The notes: generated by a model not told the origin, from the letters alone. A DNA stretch of 64,000 bases from Salinimonas chungwhensis DSM 16280 (GCF_000378185.1 NZ_KB899380.1:156959-220958), one strand, 5' to 3'. Counted from the first letter of the stretch, positions 17,957-27,483 are shown. A program made the numbers and translations.

Positions 17957-17976
17957 CTGGGCAGCTTAAAGCCCAG
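17957..17976 (+). terminator. Hairpin after glnG, probable weak terminator
   Basis: CTGGGC, an 8-base loop AGCTTAAA and GCCCAG form a 6-bp stem 25 bases past the glnG stop. Only a broken T-run (TATTAATTTTAG) follows, so termination may be partial. Confidence 0.5.
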
Positions 17977-18197
17977 TATTAATTTTAGCTTCAGGCCCAC
18001 TGCATAGAAGATGTCTTGTAACTCAAAGATGCTTCGGATGGCAGGACAAATTATAGTCTGAACAGAGAGTCTGGCGACTACGTGGTCGACTACCTTATGG
18101 TTTTTAACTTCCTACGGTGCCAATATCCAGTTGCTTTTATGTGAAGATTCACTACAGTGCCCTGTTAGTGATTGGTTAGAGCTATAAGGATAACCCC

Positions 18198-19691
18198 ATG
18201 CAAGATCCCGTTCGCAAAGTTGTTATCGCCGGGGGAGGCACAGCTGGATGGATGACAGCAGCCCTGTTAAAAAAGGTGCTTCAGGCGCAGGTTGACATTG
18301 AGCTGGTGGAGTCAGAAGATGTTGGCACTATCGGCGTTGGTGAAGCTACCATTCCACCCATTCAGACATTTAATCAATTTCTGGGGCTGGACGAAAAGGC
18401 TTTTTTACGGGAAACCAATGGGACCATTAAGCTTGCCATCGCATTTGAAAACTGGCGCAAACAGGGTGAAAGCTACTTTCATACTTTTGGCGCGCCAGGC
18501 GCTACGTTAGGAATTTGTGGTTTTCAACATTACTGGTTGCGTGCCCGAAAAGCGGGTCTGGACGCCTCTTTATGGGATTTTGATCTTAATTATCTTGGCT
18601 GCAAGGCCGGTAAATTCAACAAAATCCAGTCGGAAAATCCGGTTTATAACATGGGCTATGCCTACCATTTTGATTCTACGCTGTATGGTCAGTTTTTACG
18701 CCGACTTGCTGAGCAGGCCGGTGCGAAGCGAACTGAAGGTATGATTGAACATGTGTCGCTGAATACCAAAACCGGCTTTGTAAATGGTCTGCAGTTAACT
18801 GACGGGCGCCAGGTTACGGGCGATTTTTTTATCGACTGTACCGGTATGCGAAGCCTGTTATTGCAAAAAGCGCTGGGGGTTGCCTATGAAGACTGGTCGC
18901 ACTGGCTGGCCGCTGATTCCGCGCTGGCTGTGCCGTCACAGCGCCACCAGCAGACAGCGCCCTATACCCGCAGTATTGCCCGTGAGGTGGGCTGGCAGTG
19001 GCGAATTCCCCTGACCCATCGTAATGGTAATGGGCTGGTTTACAGCTCAGCATATCTGAATGACGACAAAGCGCGTAATATGTTGATGGATAATCTTGAT
19101 ACAGAGGCCCTCGATGAGCCGCGTAAAATTCGTTTTAAAACCGGTCGGGCTGAAAAGCAATGGCACAAAAATGTCGTGGCCATTGGTTTGTCCAGCGGCT
19201 TTTTGGAGCCTCTGGAATCAACCAGCATTCATCTGATTCAATCAGCAATTGTGCGGCTGTTAAAAATGTTTCCAAACAACGCTGTGACCCCTTCCATGGA
19301 AGCATTATATAACGAAGAGTCGAAAGACGAATATGAAACCATTCGCGATTTCATCATCCTGCATTACTACCTTAACGAACGAGACGATTCTGATTTCTGG
19401 CAGGATATGCAGCGGCTAACATTACCTGATAGGCTGGCGCAAAAGATTAATGCCTTTAAAGATACCGCCACTGTTTTTAATGAACAAAATGATATGTTCC
19501 GGGATGCTTCCTGGGTGCAAGTTATGATGGGCCAGGGAATAATGCCTGCCGATTATCATCCGTCAGCTGATGTGCACAGTGACTCTGCAATACTTGATAT
19601 CATGGCAAAAGTCTATGAGGCAAAACAACAACCTATCGCTCAAATGTTATCTCATGACGACTTTCTGGCCAGGTACACGAAGATTCAATAA
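18198..19691 (+). CDS. FAD-dependent tryptophan-halogenase family protein
   Basis: The 497-residue flavoprotein has an N-terminal FAD loop, VVIAGGGTAGWMTAALLKK (residues 8-26). The lysine essential for halogenation in PrnA and RebH is conserved as K78 (GTIKLAIAFENW). The family motif WxWxIP is present as GWQWRIPL, and the glutamate of the active site is in SGFLEPLESTSIHLIQ. All catalytic positions are therefore intact. Family members chlorinate or brominate tryptophan or related indoles using FADH2, O2 and halide. In Alteromonadaceae many copies sit beside TonB receptors and may have other substrates; here the gene stands alone, with no receptor, flavin reductase or biosynthetic cluster nearby. 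AAGGATAACCCC precedes the ATG. Substrate unknown. Confidence 0.87.
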   Translation: MQDPVRKVVIAGGGTAGWMTAALLKKVLQAQVDIELVESEDVGTIGVGEATIPPIQTFNQFLGLDEKAFLRETNGTIKLAIAFENWRKQGESYFHTFGAPGATLGICGFQHYWLRARKAGLDASLWDFDLNYLGCKAGKFNKIQSENPVYNMGYAYHFDSTLYGQFLRRLAEQAGAKRTEGMIEHVSLNTKTGFVNGLQLTDGRQVTGDFFIDCTGMRSLLLQKALGVAYEDWSHWLAADSALAVPSQRHQQTAPYTRSIAREVGWQWRIPLTHRNGNGLVYSSAYLNDDKARNMLMDNLDTEALDEPRKIRFKTGRAEKQWHKNVVAIGLSSGFLEPLESTSIHLIQSAIVRLLKMFPNNAVTPSMEALYNEESKDEYETIRDFIILHYYLNERDDSDFWQDMQRLTLPDRLAQKINAFKDTATVFNEQNDMFRDASWVQVMMGQGIMPADYHPSADVHSDSAILDIMAKVYEAKQQPIAQMLSHDDFLARYTKIQ

Positions 19692-19785
19692 GTCTAAAGG
19701 CGCTTTGTTTGATAATAAGTCCACTGGCATTGCATTTATGCGAGTTGACACAGCAAAAATAAAATAAGCTGGTTACGCGGCGTGG

Positions 19786-21171
19786 CTAACGGGAAACCAG
19801 CGCAGCAGGAAGTTGCGCTGACACATAGTACAATGCCAGTTGTGCTCTGAGCTCATCAACCTTTGCTGAAATTAACTTTAGCTGTGCCTTTATAAAGGTA
19901 ATCTGACGGGCGTTTAGTACAAATACATCGGTATCTCCAATATCAAACCGGGTTTTTTCCACCGCTTGCAAGCGCTCAGCCAATGCGGCAGCTTGCTGAT
20001 TTAATTCAGTAAGATCCTGACTTTGTTGCCACTTTGCTACCGCTGTATCGAATTGCTGGGCCAGCTTTTGTTCGGCATCGGCGAGCTTGAATGTCATTTC
20101 ACGCAACTTGGCTTGCGCACCGGCAGCTTTCGCCTTGGCTTTGCGGTTGCCCAGCGGATAGTTAAAATCCAGTCCCACTTTGGTATCGGTTTGCATAAGG
20201 GAGGTCGGCCCACTACCTAAATCTCTGGCCAGTTCGGCTTTCATATCCAGTTTGGGTAACAAATTGTTTTGCGCCAGACGTTGCTTGTTACGCTGTTGTT
20301 TTATCGCCAGGTTCAAATCATCTGTTAATGGATGCACAGTCAGATGATGGCGCAAATCACTCAATTGTGTGTGATTGACCTGATAAGGCCATTGCTGGCT
20401 GTTAATCACCGGTTCAGCCCGGGTCACCCATTTAGGCGGTACATAATAAAACAGCTTAGTCGCAGCAGCTTGCAGCTTTTGTCTTTCGGTTGCTTTTAGC
20501 AAATCAATTTCAAGCAGATTGGCTTCAAATGCCTGCAGCACAACCTGCGCTTCATCACCTTGCTCCACCTTACGCACCAACACATTTTCCTGTTTTTCCA
20601 ATGTGCGGCGTAATTCATTAAGTCGTTCTATTTTAAGATGGCTTTCGTACCAGTCCAGATAGGTCATTGCAGCAGAGTACATTAGCTTATTGACCCCCAG
20701 TAAATAACTGGTTTGCCAGCGCTCTATAGCAAGCCGGGCGTTCTGCTGCGCCGTACGGCGGTCATCTGTTTCTCGTCCGCGTAACAAAGATAACCTGACG
20801 CCCACTGCTGCTTCGCCACCAGATAATGTATCGTACTGCCCGTTATAATCCGGGAAATCACCGTCGGCAATACGATACTGGCTGTACACCTCACCATTCA
20901 TGGTTGAAAGCGGCTGTGAAAATTCACTGGTGGAGACATCCCCGGAATAGTACCCAGACAAGCGACTGTTGACCGACTGGGCCACATACGGATCAAACGC
21001 AGCATCGGCACTTTCCAGTTCGAATCGCTGTTGTTCACCCTGTTGTTCAATAGCTTGCAAATAAGGATGTGAGGTCATTACATGGGTAAGCATTTCAGAT
21101 AACGATAACGTCTCGGCCCTGGCCGGATATACACCCATTAAAGTTAACGCCAGCAACAACCATGGCTTCAT
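19786..21171 (-). CDS. TolC-family outer-membrane efflux protein
   Basis: The 461-residue protein has a signal peptide (MKPWLLLALTLMGVYPARA) and the TolC pattern: two structural repeats of long helices, with a Gln-, Ala- and Glu-rich coiled-coil region (about residues 195-270 and 330-430) and short beta segments that build the outer-membrane barrel. It would form the trimeric exit duct of a tripartite exporter. It is the last gene of a three-gene unit: the adaptor gene upstream ends at the same base (21171) where this one starts, a one-base overlap, so they are translationally coupled. Which substrate leaves through it is unknown. Confidence 0.88.
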   Translation of the reverse strand: MKPWLLLALTLMGVYPARAETLSLSEMLTHVMTSHPYLQAIEQQGEQQRFELESADAAFDPYVAQSVNSRLSGYYSGDVSTSEFSQPLSTMNGEVYSQYRIADGDFPDYNGQYDTLSGGEAAVGVRLSLLRGRETDDRRTAQQNARLAIERWQTSYLLGVNKLMYSAAMTYLDWYESHLKIERLNELRRTLEKQENVLVRKVEQGDEAQVVLQAFEANLLEIDLLKATERQKLQAAATKLFYYVPPKWVTRAEPVINSQQWPYQVNHTQLSDLRHHLTVHPLTDDLNLAIKQQRNKQRLAQNNLLPKLDMKAELARDLGSGPTSLMQTDTKVGLDFNYPLGNRKAKAKAAGAQAKLREMTFKLADAEQKLAQQFDTAVAKWQQSQDLTELNQQAAALAERLQAVEKTRFDIGDTDVFVLNARQITFIKAQLKLISAKVDELRAQLALYYVSAQLPAALVSR

Positions 21172-22205
21172 TATTTTTCTGCCTTCATCTTATTATCGAG
21201 CACTACCGGCTTCGGCGGAAAGTTGTTCAATTGCCGCCACAATTCGTAGCCCAGGCGCACTTCTTCAAGTAATACCCACGCTTTAACCCTGCTGCCAAAC
21301 CGTACAACCTGCTCCTGTGGCCAGGGTTGTCCTTCAGGATCTGGCGCTATCCAGACGTTAAAATTACCAATATTGTCGGCTACTGGCTCAACGTAAATCA
21401 CTTCGCCGCCAAAAGTGCCGATGGCGGCTTCCGGCCAGCCACTAAACTGAAAGACCGGCCAGCCCTCAAATTGTAGTCTGGCTTTTCTACCCACTTCAAT
21501 TAAAGGTGCGTCCATACCACTGACCGTGACCCTGACATGACGCTGGACGCCTTCAGGAATAAACTCACCCAGTACTTCACCAGCTTTCACATAGGTAGAC
21601 GGACCGCCGGACTTAAGTTTGATAACCACCCCATCAGAGGGCGCAACCTTGGTCTGGGTACGTTGCCGTGACAACGAAACACTTGCTTTATTTATGTCAG
21701 ACTGCGACTTAGCCGCTTTAGCAACAAGTTCCTGTAGCTTTATCTGGGCCGCCTCAACGGTCTTATCCGAGGCCACCCCTTGCTCCAGCAGCGTTTGTTG
21801 GCGATTCAGATTATTGCGCGCATTAGCTACTGCGCTCTGATTTGCAGCATGGACAGCCTGCGCGGCATCAAGCTGGGCCTGCAGCTTACTCACCAATTCC
21901 TCGTCAACATCGATCAGTGTAACAATCGGCTGGCCCTGTTCTACCAGCTCACCTTCATTAACATGCCATTGTTTTATCTGTCCTGATACCAGCGCTGATA
22001 TTGCCTGAGTACGCTGGGCAGGATCCAGTGAGTCCACCTGACCGGTTCCATAAGCCGTTTGCACCCATGGTGTGAACCACAACAATGCAGCAACCAGAAT
22101 GACTAACACCACAACGACCCCTGCCAGTATTTTATAGGCACTGGGAAGATAGTCGTTTCTTAATGCAGAGATTTTATCCAGATAGCGCGCTTCGTTATGA
22201 TGCAT
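21171..22205 (-). CDS. HlyD-family periplasmic adaptor
   Basis: I start at the ATG 22205 (MHHNEARYLDKIS), which overlaps the end of the ABC gene by 11 bases; the longer version from 22244 would overlap by 50. The protein has about 344 residues, with one membrane helix (about residues 24-44, ILAGVVVVLVILVAALLWF), a biotinyl/lipoyl-like half (ISALVSGQIKQWHVNEGELVEQGQPIVTL), a helical hairpin that docks on TolC (about residues 90-170), the second lipoyl half (TKVAPSDGVVIKLK) and a beta-barrel domain. It joins the inner-membrane ABC protein to TolC. The middle position in the ABC-adaptor-TolC operon is typical of type I secretion or efflux. Confidence 0.88.
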   Translation of the reverse strand: MHHNEARYLDKISALRNDYLPSAYKILAGVVVVLVILVAALLWFTPWVQTAYGTGQVDSLDPAQRTQAISALVSGQIKQWHVNEGELVEQGQPIVTLIDVDEELVSKLQAQLDAAQAVHAANQSAVANARNNLNRQQTLLEQGVASDKTVEAAQIKLQELVAKAAKSQSDINKASVSLSRQRTQTKVAPSDGVVIKLKSGGPSTYVKAGEVLGEFIPEGVQRHVRVTVSGMDAPLIEVGRKARLQFEGWPVFQFSGWPEAAIGTFGGEVIYVEPVADNIGNFNVWIAPDPEGQPWPQEQVVRFGSRVKAWVLLEEVRLGYELWRQLNNFPPKPVVLDNKMKAEK

Positions 22206-23871
22206 GAGGCTCTCCGTCAGCGACATGTACGCTCGAAGAAGCAAGGTCTTCCAGGGTCACGGTTTGATCAAAAAAGCGGTCATTCGGCGCGTTGGTGAAA
22301 TATAGTACGGTAGCATTTATATTTTCCAGCACCTTAAGCAAATGCAGCCTGGTCGCTGCTGGAATTGCATCAAAATGCTGATTGACCAGTACAATGCTGG
22401 GTTTGGTTAAGATGGTCGCAGCCAGTTTTAACAACAGTAATTCTACAGGTTGAAGTGGGTTGCCCATCACCGATAAGGTCGTGTCCAGCCCGTCCGGCAA
22501 CTCTTCTATCGTTTCATAAAGATGAACCTGACGCAGTGCATCGTACACTTCTCCGCTACCCGCGTCCGGCGCCGCCATTTTAAAGTATTCTTTAACCGTA
22601 CATTCTACCATCAGCGCCCGATCTATCGTGGATATGCATTGCCGAAGCTCAAAGATATCGTAATCCTGGAGGGCTTTTTCGCCCAGAAAGATAACTCCCC
22701 GGGGAGCATTTTCGTGACGCTTGATAAAACTGACCAACTGCTTCTGCATCCACGCATGCTTAGTCATGACGAAGCACTTTTGGCCCGCAGGTACTGACCA
22801 GGTTAATGAATAATTATGATGAGTGTGTTTCAGTTTGACGTGATCAAACCGTAACGCCGAAGATGCCGGTAATGCCTGCTGAGTTTGATCGGCATCTTCC
22901 TGGGGCATTTTGAGTGCGCCACCCAGCTTTTCTGCTGCACCATATAGCTCATAGTAAAGCTTAAGATAGATAGAAAACCGGGAGATCCCTAAAAATACGG
23001 CTGACATAATTAGCTCGGCCGCTACCAGTTGCCCCAAGGATAATTGCCCCTGAACAACCAGGTAGCCGCCAATACCAAGTAACGAAGCGCTGGCAGCAGC
23101 ATATAGCAACAGAAACATCACAGCCTGGGTGAAGGTAAACCGAAAATGCTGCCGATGAGCACTTAGGTAGCCTTCAATGTGCTTTTGTGTGTTGCCCGCG
23201 GCATAGTCAAGATGGCGACTGGATTTGAAAAACTCGTGGGCAGCGGCGATATCACTAAGCCATTTTGCCCCATCATATTTTGCCTGAGATAGGCGAACTG
23301 CAGAGCGTTTGGCGCCTTTTCCCCATATTTTCCATATACCCAGCATGACGAGCAGAATGAGTATATTAAATGCAAAAAATGCCGGATGATAAAAACTCAC
23401 CAGGGTAAACCCAACCAGCATTTGTAGTACAAGCGCGAAACCGTCAATCATCAGTGAAGGAATGTTTTTCTGCAGCGTCATAATATCAAAATAACGCTGC
23501 GTGATGGCCACATTACGACGACCTTCGAAAAAGCGGTGGGGGGCAAAGATTGTTTTCAGGCTCAGCTGAGACGTCAGTCGCGAATAGACTTTACGTTCAT
23601 AATATTCCATCACACGCATACGCAGAGCACTGAAAATCCCAGAGACAAGCAGGATAATAAACAATACCACGGCCAGCGTAATAACAGCCTGAACCGACGC
23701 CGTATTTACCACACTATTAATAAGCGTCTGTACCGCCAATGGCACTGCCAGCGTTAACAGACCAATTGCCACACCATAGACAATCGCGGCGGTAAAAAAA
23801 TGCCGATCTGGTTTCAATAGCGAGAATAATGTTTTGCGAACAGATTTGAGATCTATATTTTTGGCCATCAT
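22195..23871 (-). CDS. ABC exporter subunit with degenerate ATPase domain
   Basis: The 558-residue half-transporter has an N-terminal six-helix exporter domain (residues about 25-310, with GLLTLAVPLAVQTLINSVVN and YYERKVYSRLTSQLSLK) and a C-terminal nucleotide-binding region. That region keeps the overall size but has lost its motifs. Where Walker A (GxxGxGKST) belongs it reads CFVMTKHAWMQKQL. The LSGGQ signature is replaced by NPLQPVELLLL, and Walker B lacks its Asp-Glu (SIVLVNQHFDAIP). ATP hydrolysis by this protein alone is therefore unlikely. The gene is first in the operon with adaptor and TolC and divergent from a LysR regulator. Possible readings are an ATP-independent partner, a hetero-dimer with another ABC protein, or ongoing decay. 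Confidence 0.85.
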   Translation of the reverse strand: MMAKNIDLKSVRKTLFSLLKPDRHFFTAAIVYGVAIGLLTLAVPLAVQTLINSVVNTASVQAVITLAVVLFIILLVSGIFSALRMRVMEYYERKVYSRLTSQLSLKTIFAPHRFFEGRRNVAITQRYFDIMTLQKNIPSLMIDGFALVLQMLVGFTLVSFYHPAFFAFNILILLVMLGIWKIWGKGAKRSAVRLSQAKYDGAKWLSDIAAAHEFFKSSRHLDYAAGNTQKHIEGYLSAHRQHFRFTFTQAVMFLLLYAAASASLLGIGGYLVVQGQLSLGQLVAAELIMSAVFLGISRFSIYLKLYYELYGAAEKLGGALKMPQEDADQTQQALPASSALRFDHVKLKHTHHNYSLTWSVPAGQKCFVMTKHAWMQKQLVSFIKRHENAPRGVIFLGEKALQDYDIFELRQCISTIDRALMVECTVKEYFKMAAPDAGSGEVYDALRQVHLYETIEELPDGLDTTLSVMGNPLQPVELLLLKLAATILTKPSIVLVNQHFDAIPAATRLHLLKVLENINATVLYFTNAPNDRFFDQTVTLEDLASSSVHVADGEPHAS

Positions 23872-23967
23872 TCAACCACAGATGAAATGGAAGTTAGAGT
23901 CTAATCATCTTTACCATCAGTGTAAAACTGATAATATCGAGATATAACATCGGTTTTTTCTTACAAT

Positions 23968-24876
23968 ATGCATCAACTTAATTATCGTCACCTCTATTAC
24001 TTCTACCTTACAGCGAAGCTTGGCAGTATTGCCAGCGCAGCAAAAACATTACATGTTACTCCCCAGACTGTCAGTGGACTGCTTTCAACATTTGAGGCAC
24101 AGTGTGGTCAGCCCCTATTTGACCGTATTGGCAAACGGTTGCAGCCCAATGCAATGGGAAAGCAGGTGTATCAGCATGCTCAGGAAATATTTAAAAAAGG
24201 TAATGAGCTGGCCGAACTGCTGCGCTCAGGCGATGCGCAAACATCTAACGAGTACACCGTAGGTCTGACCGACGCGATTCCAAAAGTGCTGGCATATGAA
24301 TTTATCCACCAGACAATGCTAGCTAACCCTAAGGTACGCTTTGTCTTTAAGGAAGGTTTATTTGATGATTTACTAAGCGAAATGGCTGTGAACCGAATTG
24401 ACATAGTCCTTGCTGATCGTGGCGTCGCCCCCGGGGCAGCCGTGAGCGCGGTGGGTCATTCACTGGGTACCAGCGCGGTCAGCTTTTTTGCCAGCATGCC
24501 ATTAGCTAACCGCCTTAAAGCGGAATTTCCTGACTCATTAAACCAGGCCGCGATGCTGATGCCCGGCGTCAGGTCGGGGATAGCGTTTGGTCTTAGTGCA
24601 TGGCTAGAGGATCGCCAGTTATTCCCCAAACAAGTAGCAGAATTTGACGACAGCGCGTTGCTCAAACTGTTTGGCGCAGAGGGCTTTGGTGTATTTTGTG
24701 CGCCTTCATGCATAGCAGAACATGTGGAACAACAATACCAGGTGCGCTGGATTGGCCAGGCCGATACACTGCAGGAACACTTTTTTGCATTAACCCGCCA
24801 TAACCAAACCAATACGACCATTGCGCGGCAAATTATAGACCATGCCACGGCACTGTTAGCAGCCCCTGCTCGCTAG
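23968..24876 (+). CDS. LysR-type regulator, NhaR-like
   Basis: The 302-residue regulator has an N-terminal winged helix (LNYRHLYYFYLTAKLGSIASAAKTLHVTPQTVSGLLSTFE, close to the NhaR pattern N-Y-x-H-L-Y-Y-F), then a linker helix and a two-lobed effector domain of the periplasmic-binding fold (from about residue 90). NhaR in enterics senses Na+ and controls nhaA; here no nhaA is adjacent. The divergent position, 96 bases from the ABC-adaptor-TolC operon, makes that operon the likely target. The last 4 bases overlap the stop of the convergent HD-GYP gene. The effector is unknown. Confidence 0.82.
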   Translation: MHQLNYRHLYYFYLTAKLGSIASAAKTLHVTPQTVSGLLSTFEAQCGQPLFDRIGKRLQPNAMGKQVYQHAQEIFKKGNELAELLRSGDAQTSNEYTVGLTDAIPKVLAYEFIHQTMLANPKVRFVFKEGLFDDLLSEMAVNRIDIVLADRGVAPGAAVSAVGHSLGTSAVSFFASMPLANRLKAEFPDSLNQAAMLMPGVRSGIAFGLSAWLEDRQLFPKQVAEFDDSALLKLFGAEGFGVFCAPSCIAEHVEQQYQVRWIGQADTLQEHFFALTRHNQTNTTIARQIIDHATALLAAPAR

Positions 24877-26033
24877 CTTGCCGGCTGGGTCAGTAATGCA
24901 GTCATCACCGCATTAAAATGACGCATCCACTCAGCGCTGAACTGCCCTCTCGCCTGGCGATTCATTTCAATTACCGCCTGCTTTTTTGAGATTTCAGTCG
25001 CTTTATTGTGCGCGCGGGAGTGGGTCATTGCATCATAAGTGTCAAGGATCGCCAGTAGCTTAGCACCGTCACAAATATCGTTTTCCTTTAAACCTAGCGG
25101 ATAGCCACTGCCATCAGGGCGCTCATGATGCTGCATGACAATTTTACGGGCATGATCCCATTGTTCCAGATGCTCCAGTAATCGCGAGCTTTTATAAACA
25201 TGAGAACGCATCAGGTTAAATTCGATGTCAGTCAGCGGCTCTGTTTTGTTGAGCAAGTGCAACGGCATGAAAGCCATCCCGAAATCATGAACATAACAGG
25301 CTACCGCTAATTGGTCATCATCGATAGGGTTACCGGCCTGATGATTAATATACATTGCCAGCTTCGCGATACGATCTCCCCGCCCCGCCCAATAATTAGA
25401 CCGGTGCTCAATCGTTTGCATAAGCTCACGGAAAAAGAGCATGTCCATCTGACGCTCAGCGCTCAGAGATTTCGGAATACCGGTGTTAGACAGGGTTGCC
25501 GGAAGCGTCTGACCTTCAGGCCGAAACGCTGAGTTCCCGTCTGTCGGATTATCAAAAGAAGCATCCAGAGACGGATTTAACAGCAGTACTGCCTCATGTA
25601 ACAGCCGTTCATGATCTGCCTGATTATCAGGCGTAATCCGCGATACTGCTAACACTAGCTTGTCATGCAGTTCGCTATCGTAATCAGCTTTACCATGATT
25701 CATCACCGCTTCTACAAAAACCTTGACCCTGTCCATCGTTAGCAATACGAGGTCGCTCATGGTGCTGGTATACTGCATCTGGCCTTTGCGCAACCAATCA
25801 AGCAAGTCTTCTACATGCTGCAACAGCGGGATCATAGGCGTAAAATTAACCAGTCCGAGATCCCCTTTTATGGTATGAATAGAGCGAAATAAAGCACGCT
25901 GTAATTCGTTATCTTGAGGCCTAATCTCAAGCTCAATGAGCGTTTGCTCACTGGCTTCATACAGCTCATTGATTTCCTCCATCAGGTCGGTCAGGATATC
26001 GTCATCTAAATCTTCTGGAACGAATGTTTGCAT
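24873..26033 (-). CDS. Hpt plus HD-GYP domain protein, probable c-di-GMP phosphodiesterase
   Basis: The 386-residue protein has two domains. The N-terminal histidine-phosphotransfer domain (about residues 5-115) shows the phospho-His motif FRSIHTIKGDLGLVNF. The C-terminal HD-GYP domain (about 195-370) shows the HD pair in YVHDFG and the signature HHERPDGSGYPLGL, then AILDTYDAMTHSR. In canonical HD-GYP enzymes HDIGK has a lysine after the glycine; here it reads HDFGM. The combination suggests a phosphorelay that switches c-di-GMP breakdown. It is soluble, with no sensor or receiver of its own, so it must take phosphate from a kinase elsewhere, for example a hybrid kinase such as the one at 37535 (inference). 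It stands alone. Confidence 0.85.
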   Translation of the reverse strand: MQTFVPEDLDDDILTDLMEEINELYEASEQTLIELEIRPQDNELQRALFRSIHTIKGDLGLVNFTPMIPLLQHVEDLLDWLRKGQMQYTSTMSDLVLLTMDRVKVFVEAVMNHGKADYDSELHDKLVLAVSRITPDNQADHERLLHEAVLLLNPSLDASFDNPTDGNSAFRPEGQTLPATLSNTGIPKSLSAERQMDMLFFRELMQTIEHRSNYWAGRGDRIAKLAMYINHQAGNPIDDDQLAVACYVHDFGMAFMPLHLLNKTEPLTDIEFNLMRSHVYKSSRLLEHLEQWDHARKIVMQHHERPDGSGYPLGLKENDICDGAKLLAILDTYDAMTHSRAHNKATEISKKQAVIEMNRQARGQFSAEWMRHFNAVMTALLTQPAS

Positions 26034-26202
26034 TAATTAAGTACCGCATGCAGCTAAAACGTGAATTCACCTGATAGGCTATCGGTTTAATGTCGCAACT
26101 GCTTTAGTTCTTTAGGTTAAATTTTACTAAATAAACTGATCGGACATCTATCTGCCAGCGAATAATTTATACTGCGCCGCAAATGCTTCTACAGGATCTT
26201 AA

Positions 26203-26928
26203 GTGCTCGCTATTTTAAGAATTTTTCTGCTATTTATCGCCTTCGTTCTTATCAATATTGTGGTTTTTGCGGTATGCGTGTTTCGACCATTTAACCGTAA
26301 TAACGTGCATTTCGCCGGTAGTGCATACGCCATGATGGCACCGATTGTCGGGCTAAAGGTAAAGGTACGGCAGGCAGATGAGCATAAAATTCACACGCCC
26401 TACGTGTACATTGCCAATCATCAAAACAGCTTTGACATTATTACTATATGTAAAGCAGCCATGCCAGGCGTGGTAACAGTCGGAAAGAAGAGCCTGAAAT
26501 GGATCCCCCTGTTTGGGCAGATCTACTGGCTCTCAGGAAACATCATGATAGACAGAAAGAACACCGGCAAAGCGCGTGACACACTATTGCTGGCAGGAAA
26601 AAAAATCAGAGAACGGCGCACATCAGTTTGGGTATTTCCGGAAGGCACACGTAGTTACGGTCGTGGCCTGCTACCATTTAAATCTGGCGCATTTCGGTTA
26701 GCCCAGGCGGTTAATGAACCGGTGGTGATGGTCACCGCGAGCGAAATGCATGAAAAAGTTAAATGGAATCGATGGGACAACGGTACGGTATTAATTGATA
26801 TTTCCGCGCCTGTCACTGTCGACCAAAGCAAATCTGTACGGGAATGGGCTGATTTTTTTCGTCAGTCAATGCAGCAAAAAAAGCAGCAACTGGATGCTGA
26901 AGTCGCTGAACTGGATAAAAAGCGGTAA
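26203..26928 (+). CDS. plsC: 1-acyl-sn-glycerol-3-phosphate acyltransferase
   Basis: The 241-residue protein starts at a GTG (26203) after AGGATCTTAA. The N-terminal hydrophobic helix (ILRIFLLFIAFVLINIVVFAV) anchors it in the inner membrane. The four acyltransferase boxes are visible: NHQNSFD (NHx4D, catalytic His and Asp, about residue 72), GKKSLKWIPLFG, FPEGTRSYGRG (about residue 145) and the later EPVVMVT. It transfers an acyl chain to lysophosphatidic acid to make phosphatidic acid, the precursor of all phospholipids. rraB follows after 33 bases and may be co-transcribed. Confidence 0.92.
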   Translation: MLAILRIFLLFIAFVLINIVVFAVCVFRPFNRNNVHFAGSAYAMMAPIVGLKVKVRQADEHKIHTPYVYIANHQNSFDIITICKAAMPGVVTVGKKSLKWIPLFGQIYWLSGNIMIDRKNTGKARDTLLLAGKKIRERRTSVWVFPEGTRSYGRGLLPFKSGAFRLAQAVNEPVVMVTASEMHEKVKWNRWDNGTVLIDISAPVTVDQSKSVREWADFFRQSMQQKKQQLDAEVAELDKKR

Positions 26929-26961
26929 ACTCGCCGGACTATTTCTTTGGGATCGCCAATT

Positions 26962-27360
26962 ATGAAACAAATTGAAGAGCTAGCCGAATGGCACGAATTC
27001 AATCAGGAAACCATGGATGCACTGCTTGAAGACGGCAGTCAGACTGATGCCGACTATTCCATTGAGCATCATTTTGCCGGGCAGGATTTTGACCAGCTGG
27101 AAAAAGCTGCTGTTGATGCATTTAAAGCTGGTTTCGAGGTATCAGATGCAGAAGAAGTCTATCTGGATGATGGCGGTACCGCGTTTTGCTTTGACGCCAT
27201 CATTGAAAGAAAGCTCAGCCGCGATTATTTGGATAAGGATGTAGAAACACTGCTGCATATTGCCGATAAACATGATGTGGTATATGACGGCTGGGGTACG
27301 TATTTTATGCCACGTAATGATGAACAGGCGGATACTGCCGAAGAGGATTTTGACGAGTAA
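26962..27360 (+). CDS. rraB: Ribonuclease E inhibitor RraB
   Basis: I take the ATG at 26962 ([13 protein letters not shown]); the TTG 15 bases upstream gives a less likely longer form. The 132-residue acidic protein shows the RraB pattern: an N-terminal helix ending in [18 protein letters not shown], the core [18 protein letters not shown], and the C-terminal YDGWGTYF. RraB binds RNase E and changes degradosome composition and mRNA decay. The acidic C-terminal tail (EEDFDE) is normal for the family. A strong terminator follows 50 bases after the stop. It is a cytosolic protein. Confidence 0.9.
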   Translation: MKQIEELAEWHEFNQETMDALLEDGSQTDADYSIEHHFAGQDFDQLEKAAVDAFKAGFEVSDAEEVYLDDGGTAFCFDAIIERKLSRDYLDKDVETLLHIADKHDVVYDGWGTYFMPRNDEQADTAEEDFDE

Positions 27361-27405
27361 GCGCATAATAGGCTCAGCCTGCCAGCTTTAAATTTTGCGC
27401 TGATA

Positions 27406-27436
27406 AAAAAAAGAGCAACTCGTGTTGCTCTTTTTA
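27406..27436. terminator. Bidirectional terminator between rraB and the amidase gene
   Basis: AGAGCAAC, a TCGT loop and GTTGCTCT form a perfect 8-bp stem, with A-runs before and T-runs after. It can end both rraB (plus strand) and the amidase gene (minus strand). Confidence 0.9.
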
Positions 27437-27483
27437 CGTGTTACCCACCCTGCTCGACTTGTCTATCGATTGCAGTTTAATGT

